Shown: piece after piece, positions 53,720 to 62,280 of the stretch
Position numbering within the stretch: position 1 is the stretch's first letter
Layout of the letters: every line of letters starts with the position of its first letter
Origin: Comamonas thiooxydans
GTDB taxonomy: Bacteria; Pseudomonadota; Gammaproteobacteria; Burkholderiales; Burkholderiaceae_C
NCBI RefSeq assembly: GCF_000964545.1
Contig: NZ_BBVD01000005.1
Span: 124,001-188,000 of the forward strand
Reading direction: 5' to 3'
DNA length: 64,000 nt
The notes under the pieces: model-generated
Told to the model about the DNA's origin: nothing
Databases searched by the model: none
The model's input: the letters and a program-made list of their open reading frames with translations, nothing else
Program-made: the position numbers and the translations under genes

Positions 53720-55333
53720 ATGACTTCCTCGACTTCTGCCAATCCCGGAGCGGGCGCCTCGCCACCGGCTCCGGCGGCCCGCCCCATGCCGCCAGCCATA
53801 GCCCCGCTCAAGGGCGCGCAGCTCGCCCTGGGCACGCTGGCACTATCGCTGGCCACCTTCATGAACGTGCTGGACTCGTCCATCGCCAACGTGGCCATTC
53901 CGGCTATCTCCGGCGATGTGGGTGTCAGCCCCAGCCAGGGCACCTGGGTCATCACCAGCTTTGGTGTGGCCAATGCCATCTCCGTGCCGCTGACGGGCTG
54001 GCTCACCCAGCGCTTCGGCGCCGTGCGCCTGTTCACCATGAGCGTGCTGCTGTTCGTGCTGACCTCCTGGCTCTGCGGCTTTGCCTCCTCGCTGGAGATG
54101 CTGGTGCTGTTCCGCGTGCTGCAAGGCGCCGTGGCCGGCCCTATGATTCCGCTGTCGCAGACCCTGCTGCTGTCCAGCTATCCGCCCGCCAAGGCCGGTG
54201 TGGCGCTATCGCTCTGGGGCGTGACCACGCTGGTCGCTCCCGTGGTCGGGCCACTGCTGGGCGGCTGGATCACGGACAATATTTCCTGGCCCTGGATCTT
54301 CTACATCAATGTGCCCGTGGGCCTGCTCTCGGCCCTCATGACCTGGAGCATCTACCGCAACCGCGAAACGCCCACGCGCAAGCTGCCCATCGACACCGTG
54401 GGCCTGTCCCTGCTCGTGCTCTGGGTGGCGGCGCTGCAGCTGATGCTGGACAAGGGCAAGGAGCTGGACTGGTTTGCCTCCAATGAAATCATCGCCTTTG
54501 CGGTGATCGCTGTCGTGGCCTTTGCCGTATTCGTGGTCTGGGAGCTGACCGACGCCCATCCCGTCGTCGATCTGCGCCTGTTCAAGCGTCGCAACTTTGC
54601 GGCCGGCTCGATCGCGCTATCGATCGCCTACGGCCTGTTCTTCGGCAATGTGGTGCTGCTACCGCTGTGGCTGCAGCAATGGATGGGCTACACCTCCACC
54701 TCGGCCGGCCTGGCCCTGGCGCCGGTGGGCCTGCTGGCCATCCTGCTCACGCCCATGGTGGGCCGCAAGGTCGGTGTCTGGGATCCGCGCAAGATGGCCA
54801 CGATTGCCTTCATCGTGTTTGCCATGGTGCTGTGGATGCGCTCGAAGTTCACCGTGGAGACCGACTTCGCCCACATCCTGATTCCCACGCTGATCCAGGG
54901 CGGCGCCATGGCCTTCTTCTTCATTCCGCTGACTACCATCACGCTGAGCGGACTGACGCCGGACCGCATTCCGGCCGCAGCAGGCCTGTCCAACTTCGTG
55001 CGGATCACCGCGGGCGCCATGGGCACCTCGATTGCCACCACGCTCTGGGAAAGCCGGGCTTCCATGCACCATGCCCATTTGACCGAGCTGCTGGTGCAAG
55101 GCCAGGGCACGTTTGCCAGCACGGTCAGAAACCTGCAGGCAGCGGGCATGAGTGCCGAACAGGCCTATGCCCAGATCAACCGGCTGATCGATCAGCAGGC
55201 CTTCACGCGGGCCGCCGACGACATCTTTCTGGCATCGTCCTTTCTGTTCCTGAGCCTGATCGTGCTGATCTGGTTCACCAAGCGCCCGGCCTCTGCCGCA
55301 GGAGCCGCCGACGCGGCCGCCGGCGCACACTGA
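53720..55333 (+). CDS. DHA2/EmrB-type MFS efflux permease
   Basis: The 537-residue 14-helix transporter has the DHA2 motifs FMNVLDSSIANVAIPAISGDVGVSPSQGTWVITSFGVANAISVPLTGWLTQRFG and LRVLQG-like LFRVLQGAVAGPMIPLSQTLLLSSYPPAKAGVALSLWGV. It exports a hydrophobic drug or aromatic acid using the proton gradient. It is normal in length, unlike the permease of the first efflux operon. It is the last gene; a strong hairpin terminator follows. Confidence 0.95.
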   Translation: MTSSTSANPGAGASPPAPAARPMPPAIAPLKGAQLALGTLALSLATFMNVLDSSIANVAIPAISGDVGVSPSQGTWVITSFGVANAISVPLTGWLTQRFGAVRLFTMSVLLFVLTSWLCGFASSLEMLVLFRVLQGAVAGPMIPLSQTLLLSSYPPAKAGVALSLWGVTTLVAPVVGPLLGGWITDNISWPWIFYINVPVGLLSALMTWSIYRNRETPTRKLPIDTVGLSLLVLWVAALQLMLDKGKELDWFASNEIIAFAVIAVVAFAVFVVWELTDAHPVVDLRLFKRRNFAAGSIALSIAYGLFFGNVVLLPLWLQQWMGYTSTSAGLALAPVGLLAILLTPMVGRKVGVWDPRKMATIAFIVFAMVLWMRSKFTVETDFAHILIPTLIQGGAMAFFFIPLTTITLSGLTPDRIPAAAGLSNFVRITAGAMGTSIATTLWESRASMHHAHLTELLVQGQGTFASTVRNLQAAGMSAEQAYAQINRLIDQQAFTRAADDIFLASSFLFLSLIVLIWFTKRPASAAGAADAAAGAH

Positions 55334-55353
55334 TTAACTTCAGAATAAATTGG

Positions 55354-55393
55354 CTGATAACGCTTGAATCACAAGCGTTATCAGCTATTTTTT
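55354..55393 (+). terminator. terminator of the second efflux operon
   Basis: Thirteen-base perfect arms (CTGATAACGCTTG and CAAGCGTTATCAG), a five-base loop, then CTATTTTTTT. It separates the permease gene from the convergent TPR gene and is another member of the window's hairpin motif family. Confidence 0.93.
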
Positions 55394-55402
55394 TGATAGC
55401 TC

Positions 55403-55732
55403 CTAAGCGCCATCAGCCTGCTTGTCCAGGCGCCGCAAAAACACCTGCAACTCCTTGACGACCTGGGCATCGCCCTTGGCCTGGGCGCAGCTCAGCCCTT
55501 GCTGCCAGGCGGCTCGCGCCGCCTGCGCATCGCCCAGCGCCAGCTCCACCTTGCCCAGCTGCTTCCAGGCAACGGAGTATTCGGCATCCAGTGCCGTGGC
55601 CTTGCGCAGATGCTCGCGCGCCACGGCCATCTGCTCGTCGTCGGCATAGGCCTTGCCCAGGGTATAGCGCAGCAGCGCACCGTCCTTGCCGGCCGCCAGC
55701 ATGCTCTCCAAATTGTGAACCATGGGATTCAT
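55403..55732 (-). CDS. small tetratricopeptide repeat protein
   Basis: The 109-residue protein contains about three TPR units (LLRYTLGKAYADDEQMAVAREHLRKATALDAEYSVAWKQLGKVELALGDAQAARAAWQQGLSCAQ). Such proteins serve as binding scaffolds; the partner is unknown. ATG 55732 has GAGGAG nine bases upstream, while the longer frame to 55765 does not. It is a single gene convergent with the efflux operon, and divergent from the hydrolase gene. Confidence 0.85.
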   Translation of the reverse strand: MNPMVHNLESMLAAGKDGALLRYTLGKAYADDEQMAVAREHLRKATALDAEYSVAWKQLGKVELALGDAQAARAAWQQGLSCAQAKGDAQVVKELQVFLRRLDKQADGA

Positions 55733-55786
55733 GTGTATTTGCTCCTCGGACAGCGAGTGTCGCATCCGCCCCGAGAAAGCACCTGA

Positions 55787-56995
55787 ATGGCCGTGCCTGT
55801 GTTACGGCCTCTTGCAAGCCGGCTCTTGCAGCGCTGCAAACCATCCCAAACTGCGGCCAATGTCTTACTAAGGCGCCCGATCTTGTTTCGCAAACCAAGT
55901 CTCTCCACCTCCATCACCGACTACGAGGACTCGCCCCAGTATTCGGGCGGGCGTTTTCGCAACACGCATCCGCGCCCGGCCAACAGCCCCAAGCCCGATG
56001 CCGGGACGCTATGGAAGTTCTTCTTCAACAAGCCGGCCGATTCCCAGCCGGGCAAGGCGCTGCCCGTTTTGCCGCTGAGCACGACCGAGTTGAACCTCGC
56101 GCCCGAACGCAGCCTGTATCGCCTGGGCCATTCGACACTGCTGATGAAGCTGCGCGGCGGCTGGTGGCTGACGGACCCGGTGTTTTCCGAGCGCGCCTCG
56201 CCGCTATCGTTTGCCGGCCCCAAGCGCTTTCATGCCCCGCCGATTGCCCTGGACGAGTTGCCTGCCTTGCGCGGCGTGCTGCTCTCGCATGACCACTACG
56301 ACCATCTGGACCGCGCCACCATTCGCGTGCTCGCGCCCAAGGTGGGCGTTTTTCTCTGCCCCTTGGGAGTGGGAGACAGACTGCTGGCCTGGGGCGTGCC
56401 AGCCGACAATATCGTGCAGCATGACTGGTGGCAGGGCAGCGAGGTCGACGGCCTGCGCTTCACGGCCACGCCGGCCCAGCATTTCTCGGGACGCAGCCTG
56501 CGCGACGGCAACCGCACGCTCTGGGCGTCCTGGACCATAGAAGATCGCCAGGCCGACAGGCCGCTGCGCGTCTTCTTCAGCGGCGATGGCGGCTACTTCG
56601 ACGGTTTTGCCGAAATCGGCAGGCACTTCGGCCCCTTCGATGTCACGTTGATGGAGACCGGCGCCTACGACGCTCACTGGCCCTATGTCCATATGCATCC
56701 GGCGCAGACCGTGCAGGCACACCGGGATCTCGGCGGCCAGTGGCTGCTGCCCATACACAACGGCACTTTCAACCTCGCCATGCATGCCTGGTGGGACCCC
56801 TTCGAGCAGATCCTGAGCCTGGGCAGGCAGCACGGCATAGAGATCGCCACGCCCATGATGGGCGAGCGCCTGGACCTGAACGCTCCGCATGCGGGTTCAG
56901 CCTGGTGGCGCGCCTGCGCCGACATGAAAGCGGATGCGGACTCCCCTTCTTCAGCCGGCAAAGCAAAGCGGCTGGATTCGCGCCCTCAGCCTTGA
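55787..56995 (+). CDS. metallo-beta-lactamase-fold hydrolase (NAPE-PLD/UlaG-like)
   Basis: The 402-residue product has the MBL metal motif SHDHYDHLD near residues 167-175, AQHFSGRS near 224, FFSGDGGYFDGF near 262 and IHNGTF near 325 as the further metal ligands. LYRLGHSTLLMKLRGGWWLTDPVF precedes them, as in NAPE-PLD and RomA-like proteins. Its first 70 residues are basic and probably disordered, with no signal peptide. The substrate is unknown; relatives act on phospholipids or phosphoesters. I accept ATG 55787, but no clear ribosome site is seen. Confidence 0.88.
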   Translation: MAVPVLRPLASRLLQRCKPSQTAANVLLRRPILFRKPSLSTSITDYEDSPQYSGGRFRNTHPRPANSPKPDAGTLWKFFFNKPADSQPGKALPVLPLSTTELNLAPERSLYRLGHSTLLMKLRGGWWLTDPVFSERASPLSFAGPKRFHAPPIALDELPALRGVLLSHDHYDHLDRATIRVLAPKVGVFLCPLGVGDRLLAWGVPADNIVQHDWWQGSEVDGLRFTATPAQHFSGRSLRDGNRTLWASWTIEDRQADRPLRVFFSGDGGYFDGFAEIGRHFGPFDVTLMETGAYDAHWPYVHMHPAQTVQAHRDLGGQWLLPIHNGTFNLAMHAWWDPFEQILSLGRQHGIEIATPMMGERLDLNAPHAGSAWWRACADMKADADSPSSAGKAKRLDSRPQP

Positions 56996-57152
56996 TGCAT
57001 GCAGGCGTCGCGACCATGATTTGCGACCTGCCACCCCGTAACTTCACGGAGCGAGGCGCAAACATGGCATGTTAGAGTTTGCTCGGCACTGCCGACATCT
57101 ACTGACTCCACTTGGTCGGCACACACTATAAGAACCTGCCAAGGAGACCCCC

Positions 57153-58133
57153 ATGCCCTCGCTTGCGCCATGTGCGGTGAACCGGATCGCTACGGATGCC
57201 TTTCCCGCCAGCCAGCGCCTGGACCAATGGGAAGCCTATAACGCTTCTTTTCTGGTCGGATTGCGCTGCTCATCCTACGCCGACGAAGGTCTGAACGCGC
57301 GGCAGAGCAATATGCGCTTGGGCCAGCTGGCCCTGGCAGACATCGACGGCAATGCCCATGTCATCGAGCGCACGCCACAGCTGGTGCGCCAGCATCCCAA
57401 GGAGTCGGTTTTCGTTTCACTGGTGCTCAGCAGCGGTGCCTTCTTCTATCAGGAGCGCAGCTGCATCCATCTCGCTCCGGGCGACTTGGTGATCTATGAC
57501 ACCCGGCATGCCTATCTGTTCGGCTTCACCCACCAGATGCACCAATTCCTCGTGGATACGCCTGCCGACTGGTTCTACCGCAACTGCAGCCGCGCGCAAC
57601 TTCCCGGCCCGATCTGTGTGTCGGGGGCGACGGGCAGCGGACGCGTGCTCAATCACGCGTTCCAGAAGCTGGTAGGCAATGCCATGGCCCACCCCGAAAG
57701 GGTGGACCAGGATCGCATGCAGTTCGAGGCCTGCGACCTGCTGCGCACCATGCTGGCTGGAGAAGCAGCAGGCAGCAGTGCACTACGCGCCTCCCACCTG
57801 CTGGCCGCGCGCGCCCATATCGACCAACACCTGCACCGCCACTCGCTGGATGCGAGCGAAGTCGCTTCCGCCTCAGGTGTCTCCCTGAGGCACCTGAACC
57901 GGCTGTTGCAGGCCGAGGGACACAGCGTGACCGAGCTGATTCTCGTGCGCCGCCTGGAACGTGCAGCCATGGAATTGCGCCAGACTGCGCTGAACCGCTA
58001 CAGCATTGCCGAGATCGCCTACCGCTGCGGCTTTGCCAGCCAGGCCCACTTTGCACGCAGGTTCCGCTCACACCATGGCATGACGCCCACACAGATGCGT
58101 GCGCAGCACGGTCAGCTACGTGCCATGACTTAG
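57153..58133 (+). CDS. AraC-family regulator next to the cupin operon
   Basis: The 326-residue protein has an N-terminal AraC-binding-like (cupin) domain (FVSLVLSSGAFFYQERSCIHLAPGDLVIYDTRHAYLFGF) and a C-terminal double HTH (ARAHIDQHLHRHSLDASEVASASGVSLRHLNRLLQAEG... then IAEIAYRCGFASQAHFARRFRSHHGMTPTQMR). It belongs to the FeaR/XylS-like group that often controls aromatic catabolism. It lies tail to tail with the alcohol dehydrogenase gene (28 bases) and is the likely regulator of that operon. The spacer before it (158 bases) shows no operator I can name. Confidence 0.92.
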   Translation: MPSLAPCAVNRIATDAFPASQRLDQWEAYNASFLVGLRCSSYADEGLNARQSNMRLGQLALADIDGNAHVIERTPQLVRQHPKESVFVSLVLSSGAFFYQERSCIHLAPGDLVIYDTRHAYLFGFTHQMHQFLVDTPADWFYRNCSRAQLPGPICVSGATGSGRVLNHAFQKLVGNAMAHPERVDQDRMQFEACDLLRTMLAGEAAGSSALRASHLLAARAHIDQHLHRHSLDASEVASASGVSLRHLNRLLQAEGHSVTELILVRRLERAAMELRQTALNRYSIAEIAYRCGFASQAHFARRFRSHHGMTPTQMRAQHGQLRAMT

Positions 58134-58161
58134 CGGCAGAAGCTGCAGGCGCCAGCAAGGC

Positions 58162-59262
58162 TCAGGAGCTGTGGGCAAAAGCGTGGGGACGGGCGAATCG
58201 GGCAACGGCATCCGGCTGCGGCTGAACCAGCACCTTGATAGCATCCCCGGCAGATGCCAGTCGCTCGAAACCGTCCTGTATGGCGGCATCCAGACTAACG
58301 GTATGGGTCACGATACGTCCGGCATCCACAACCCCGGAAGCCATCAGCGCCAGCAGCTCCGGATACAAGCCCCGATAGCCCACGCTGGAGGTAATGCGCA
58401 GCTCGCGGTTGACCAGGTCGAAGGTATCGATGCTCGCCTCGGGCATGAGCCCCAGCAGCACGGCTTCACCGCCCTTGCTCAGTACGCCAAGCGCCCCTCT
58501 CAAGGTTTCCGGGCGACCCACGGCTTCGAACGATACCGGCACGCCCTGCCCGCCTGTAAGTTCGCGCACTTGCTGCACGACATCGCCCTGGCTGGCATCG
58601 AGCGTGTCGCAGGCGCCGAGCTCGCGCGCCAGGCGCAGGCGCCGGGCATCGACGTCGACGGCAATAATGCGGCCCGCTTCATGGTGCTTGGCCATCATCA
58701 CCAGCAGCAGACCAATAGCCCCCATGCCGAAGATGACGCAGGCCTCGCCAGGGCGCAATGCGCTTTGGCGCACAGCATGCAATGCCACTGCGGCGGGCTC
58801 GGCCACCGCCGCTTGCCTGAAGCTCAAGGACGGGGGAAGCACATATGCCATATAAGCGGGAATCACAGCTTCCTCTGCCATTCCGCCGTCTCCCATGAGC
58901 CCCACAAAGCCCATGGATTCGCACAGGTTATAGCGCCCCCCGCAGCAATAGCTGCACTGGCCGCAGCGGTACTCCGGCTCCACGGCGACTCTGTCTCCGA
59001 TATGCAGCCCTGTGACATCCGCAGCCACCTCCACCACCGTGCCGCAGAACTCGTGGCCGATGACTATGGGTGCGACACTGTTGGACAAGGGATGCGGGAC
59101 CTCGACCGGTATAGAGTCGGGTCCATGCAGATACTCGTGCATATCGCTGCCGCAGATCCCGCAGTACGCGACCTCGATACGGATTTCTGCGGCCTTCAAG
59201 GGCCGGCGTTCGATGATTTCCAGGCGCAGATCGCGGGCACCATGCCATTTCAAAGCCTTCAT
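58162..59262 (-). CDS. zinc-dependent alcohol dehydrogenase, 2,3-butanediol type
   Basis: The 366-residue medium-chain dehydrogenase has the catalytic zinc motif YCGICGSDMHEY (Cys near 37), GHEFCGTVVEV (His-Glu near 70), four structural Cys in CGQCSYCCGGRYNLC (about 100-114) and the NAD-binding GMGAIGLLLVM. Closest in type are 2,3-butanediol, sorbitol and threonine dehydrogenases, which oxidise secondary or vicinal-diol alcohols. It is the third gene after the cupin and MFS genes and overlaps the latter by four bases. In context it could make an aryl alpha-hydroxyketone from a diol. Confidence 0.9.
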   Translation of the reverse strand: MKALKWHGARDLRLEIIERRPLKAAEIRIEVAYCGICGSDMHEYLHGPDSIPVEVPHPLSNSVAPIVIGHEFCGTVVEVAADVTGLHIGDRVAVEPEYRCGQCSYCCGGRYNLCESMGFVGLMGDGGMAEEAVIPAYMAYVLPPSLSFRQAAVAEPAAVALHAVRQSALRPGEACVIFGMGAIGLLLVMMAKHHEAGRIIAVDVDARRLRLARELGACDTLDASQGDVVQQVRELTGGQGVPVSFEAVGRPETLRGALGVLSKGGEAVLLGLMPEASIDTFDLVNRELRITSSVGYRGLYPELLALMASGVVDAGRIVTHTVSLDAAIQDGFERLASAGDAIKVLVQPQPDAVARFARPHAFAHSS

Positions 59263-60524
59263 GCCTGCGACTCCTTCAATGCTGCAGCCGGCTGCCTGTC
59301 GTCAACGCGCCTGGGCGCTGTCTCAATCAGCCCCAAGGAAAGCAAGCCGGCAAGCAAGGCTCCTGCAGCAGCCACCCACATCACCACATCAAGCCCCCAT
59401 CGGTCGGCTGCCACCCCGGCCAGGGTCGGGGCGATGAAACCGCCGATCAACTCGCCAAAACCCATGATCATCCCCAATGCAGTGGCCATGGCTGCTCGCG
59501 GAACGGTCTCGGCCGGAATCGTGGCCATGAAGAGCGTGAAGCAGCCCAGGCCGGTATAGGTCAGCAGCAGCAAGCCGCCCATCACCACCGGCGATTGCGC
59601 ATACAGAAAGGCCAGAGGGCAGCAAGCCGCCACAAAGGAAAAAAAGATCAGTGCCGGACGGCGACCGATATGGTCCGAAATGGCGGGCACGGCAAAGCCC
59701 CAGATGACCCAGGCCACACCCATGCAACTCATGACAGCACTCATCGTGCCCGGCCCGAAACCCTTGGCATTGACCAGATAGGTCGGCGCAAAGGAGATGA
59801 TGATCACAAACCAGGCCATGAAAACACAGCTGATCAGCACGCTCAACCAGATATTGCGTTCACGCAGCAGAGCCCAGCGCGAGCCTGTCTGCAGGGCTGC
59901 AGCGAGCTCATCTGCACGCCCGCCATCTGTGTTTTTCACATGAAGCCAGATGAGCGCGGCGGCAATCAGCCCGGGAACACAGGTCAGGTAGAACGCCGTG
60001 CGCCAACCATAGGCCACGGCCAACGCAACAATCACCGGCGGTGCGATCACGGCACCCAGCAAGCCCGCAGACGAGCCCTGCAGCAAGCCCATGTTGAGGC
60101 CGCGACGGCTTGGCGTGGAGGCCTCGACCATCAGTGTCTGCGACAGCGGCAGCACCGGCCCTTCGGCAAGGCCCATCAGCGCTCGCAACAACAGCAGGCC
60201 GACAAAACCGCCCACCAGACCCGACAGGGCCGAGCACAGAGAGAACATCAGCACCGAAAGAATCAGCACCGTTTTGCGTCCGCCCTTGCGGTCTGTATAG
60301 GCCCCGAAGAATGCACCAGAAGCCGCCCATGCCAATGCCAGAATGGACGACAGCATGCCCAGCTGGGCATTGTTCAGATCCAGTTCCTTGGAGACAAAGG
60401 GAAATAAAAACGACAATGCCAGCCGGTCAAAAAAAACAATCCCGAAAGTAAAAAACAGAATGATCAGCAGCTTGTTTTCATAGCTCCCCCACCCGCTTTT
60501 TAGATTTTCATCTTGATTTTTCAT
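59259..60524 (-). CDS. MFS transporter of the anion:cation symporter type
   Basis: The 421-residue transporter has 12 hydrophobic helices with the MFS loop motif GAYTDRKGGRKTVL after helix 2 and FAVPAISDHIGRRPAL after helix 8, and the first helix FFDRLALSFLFPFVSKEL. The arrangement matches proton-driven importers of aromatic and organic acids. It lies between the cupin and dehydrogenase genes, so it probably imports their substrate. ATG 60524 has GGAGAGAG upstream; the frame extends four codons further. Confidence 0.92.
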   Translation of the reverse strand: MKNQDENLKSGWGSYENKLLIILFFTFGIVFFDRLALSFLFPFVSKELDLNNAQLGMLSSILALAWAASGAFFGAYTDRKGGRKTVLILSVLMFSLCSALSGLVGGFVGLLLLRALMGLAEGPVLPLSQTLMVEASTPSRRGLNMGLLQGSSAGLLGAVIAPPVIVALAVAYGWRTAFYLTCVPGLIAAALIWLHVKNTDGGRADELAAALQTGSRWALLRERNIWLSVLISCVFMAWFVIIISFAPTYLVNAKGFGPGTMSAVMSCMGVAWVIWGFAVPAISDHIGRRPALIFFSFVAACCPLAFLYAQSPVVMGGLLLLTYTGLGCFTLFMATIPAETVPRAAMATALGMIMGFGELIGGFIAPTLAGVAADRWGLDVVMWVAAAGALLAGLLSLGLIETAPRRVDDRQPAAALKESQA

Positions 60525-60613
60525 GTCTCTCTCCATTCCGTCTTTGGCGGTCTATTTCATCCTTCAGGAAATACCGCCTTTCATTGATGGATTTTCAATC
60601 CAGCTTCGGACAA

Positions 60614-61147
60614 CTACCGAAACAGCGTGTCCACATAATCTGCACCTATGCCGATTTTTTCATAATGCTTTCGGCATAGTTCTATGTAGCTGTGAACATC
60701 GAAATATCCGTCAGGCTTTCCGTCATCATCGAGCCAGATCAGCGGTCCCTTGACGATAAAGAACGCACGCATGGGCTGCTCATGTTCATAGGCCACCAGG
60801 GTATGGCCTTCTCCGGGGGTCTCGTAGACGAAATCACCAGCACGGGCTGTCCAGTCATGTTCCAGATAGCCCCACTTCCCCGAAATCGTGTAGGCAAACA
60901 CTTCGTGCGGATGGTAATGGCGGTTCACCAGACCGGCCTCCTTCGCCATCAGAATATCGCACCATTTGTTTTGTGATGGAGAAATCCAGAGGGGACGAGA
61001 GGAAACGGTTTCAGAGAATGGAACATAATAACGCTCATCCTCCGTTGGAGCGTTCTGAATATAAACCTCTGGCTGCGCATCGGGCTGAAAACATTCAGGA
61101 ATCGGCTTCAGATATTTCCAAAATTCATTCGTGGCTTTTTCGGGCAT
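60614..61147 (-). CDS. cupin, 2,4'-dihydroxyacetophenone dioxygenase type
   Basis: The 177-residue single-domain cupin has HYHPHEVFAYTISGKWGYLEHDW (H77, H79, E96) and GEGHTLVAY (H115), a 3-His/1-Glu-type iron site. Length and the PEVYIQNAPTEDERYYVPFSE N-terminal part match 2,4'-dihydroxyacetophenone dioxygenase, which splits the alpha-hydroxyketone side chain to 4-hydroxybenzoate and formate. The exact substrate is inferred, since other cupins share the site. ATG 61147 has AAGGAGAG and excludes the upstream frame. It is the first gene of the three-gene operon. Confidence 0.85.
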   Translation of the reverse strand: MPEKATNEFWKYLKPIPECFQPDAQPEVYIQNAPTEDERYYVPFSETVSSRPLWISPSQNKWCDILMAKEAGLVNRHYHPHEVFAYTISGKWGYLEHDWTARAGDFVYETPGEGHTLVAYEHEQPMRAFFIVKGPLIWLDDDGKPDGYFDVHSYIELCRKHYEKIGIGADYVDTLFR

Positions 61148-61172
61148 TTTCTCTCCTTGAATAAACATTTTT

Positions 61173-61184
61173 TGACGAACGTCA
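61173..61184 (-). promoter_or_regulatory. TGACG-AA-CGTCA dyad before the cupin operon
   Basis: Perfect five-base arms with a two-base centre lie 26 bases upstream of the cupin ATG, in an AT-rich stretch that should hold the operon promoter. It may be an AraC-type or other operator, but a short dyad like this could be chance. Confidence 0.35.
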
Positions 61185-61339
61185 TAATCCTATCCATGGG
61201 GAAAATTCTGTTTAGTCCCTGCCGGACATGATGTTTGCCCCTGCAGGACAAGCTCTGGAGCAAGGCAGCCCGGCCCTGGCTGAACGACCGACTCCACCAG
61301 GTCTGCCGAAATCGACTGGGGATGACCGAGAATGCCGCC

Positions 61340-61873
61340 ATGGATACTTCACGCCACTCACGCTGTCTTGCTGCATACGCGGCCGTCTTGGGAGCTCTGC
61401 TGCTCAGTGCCTGCGCTGGCAACCCAGCCATGGCGCCTAAGGTGGCCGACATCACTCCCCAGCCCCAGGCTGACTCCGCCTCGGCTTCCGGAGGCCAAAC
61501 CGTAAATTGGCCTGCCTGGATCAATGCAGACTGCACACCACCCGCCCAGCTCGATCGGCAACCGCAGCCACGCCGCCACACCACGCCTTTCATCAGCGCC
61601 CACTGGTTTCCGAACGGGCTGGAGACCACGGTGGTCTTCCGCCTGGAAGTCACGGCCCAGGGCGAACTCGGCCGTGTGGCCTACCAGCCCGCCGATACCG
61701 ATCCCCGCATCGTGAAGTCCATACTGCGCTCGCTCGAACGCTGGAAGTTCAAGCCCGGCATGCGCCAGGGCCAGCCCGTGACGTCCTGCTTCGAGCAGCC
61801 CTACCAACTGGTGTTTCCGCGCCAGGAGATCGATGTTCCTCGAACGCCCGCCATGAACACAGAACCGCAGTGA
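61340..61873 (+). CDS. lipoprotein with TonB C-terminal-like domain
   Basis: The 177-residue product has a lipoprotein signal (LGALLLSACAG, Cys near residue 24) and a C-terminal TonB-like domain (VVFRLEVTAQGELGRVAYQPADTDPRIVKSILRSLERWKFKP...). TonB itself is anchored by a helix, so a lipidated form is unusual; it may be an envelope protein that uses the fold for binding. ATG 61340 is the likely start (GAG nine bases upstream); ATG 61322 and a longer frame from 61235 are alternatives. It is a single gene between the cupin operon and the glycine riboswitch. Confidence 0.75.
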   Translation: MDTSRHSRCLAAYAAVLGALLLSACAGNPAMAPKVADITPQPQADSASASGGQTVNWPAWINADCTPPAQLDRQPQPRRHTTPFISAHWFPNGLETTVVFRLEVTAQGELGRVAYQPADTDPRIVKSILRSLERWKFKPGMRQGQPVTSCFEQPYQLVFPRQEIDVPRTPAMNTEPQ

Positions 61874-61970
61874 GACCGCAAGCTCAATTCCAGCGATCTG
61901 TGCTCGAAAACCCCAGAATCCATCCGATTCGGTGGTGCAAGCCCCTTGCCCACCGCTAGAATCGCCAAGG

Positions 61971-62210
61971 TCAGGAGAGAGTGCCTGCAGCTTGAAGCTG
62001 CCTCGCACCGCCGAAGGCGCAGACCCCAACCCGGTGTCAAAACGCTCAGGCAAAAGGACTGACAAGCGCTGCAAGGTGTGCAAACCTGCAGCGTCCCTTG
62101 CTGGAGAGAGATGCAGGCCGTCATTTCGTATGTGCGCCGGCATCCACCGAAGGAGCAAACTGCTCGATGCAATGCATGCAGTGAATCTCTCAGGTAAAGC
62201 GGACAGCAGG
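61971..62210 (+). promoter_or_regulatory. tandem glycine riboswitch upstream of gcvT
   Basis: Two glycine aptamers are seen. The first has AGGAGAGAGTGCC (from 61973), GCCGAAGGCGCA and CTCAGGCAAAAGGACTGACA (62045-62064). The second has CTGGAGAGAGATGC (62101), CACCGAAGGAGCAAACTG and TCTCTCAGGTAAAGCGGACAG (about 62187-62207). The conserved GGAGAGA, CCGAAGG and CTCAGG..AA..GGAC blocks match the glycine-aptamer consensus twice. The element lies 70 bases before the GTG of gcvT and should turn on the glycine cleavage genes when glycine is high. About 110 bases between the TonB-like gene and the first aptamer hold the promoter. Confidence 0.95.
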
Positions 62211-62280
62211 GCAAGCCCGCCACGCATGGCCCAGCCATGCATGGCCACTCATTTTGGTTTGACCACCGGAGCGCTTGCCT

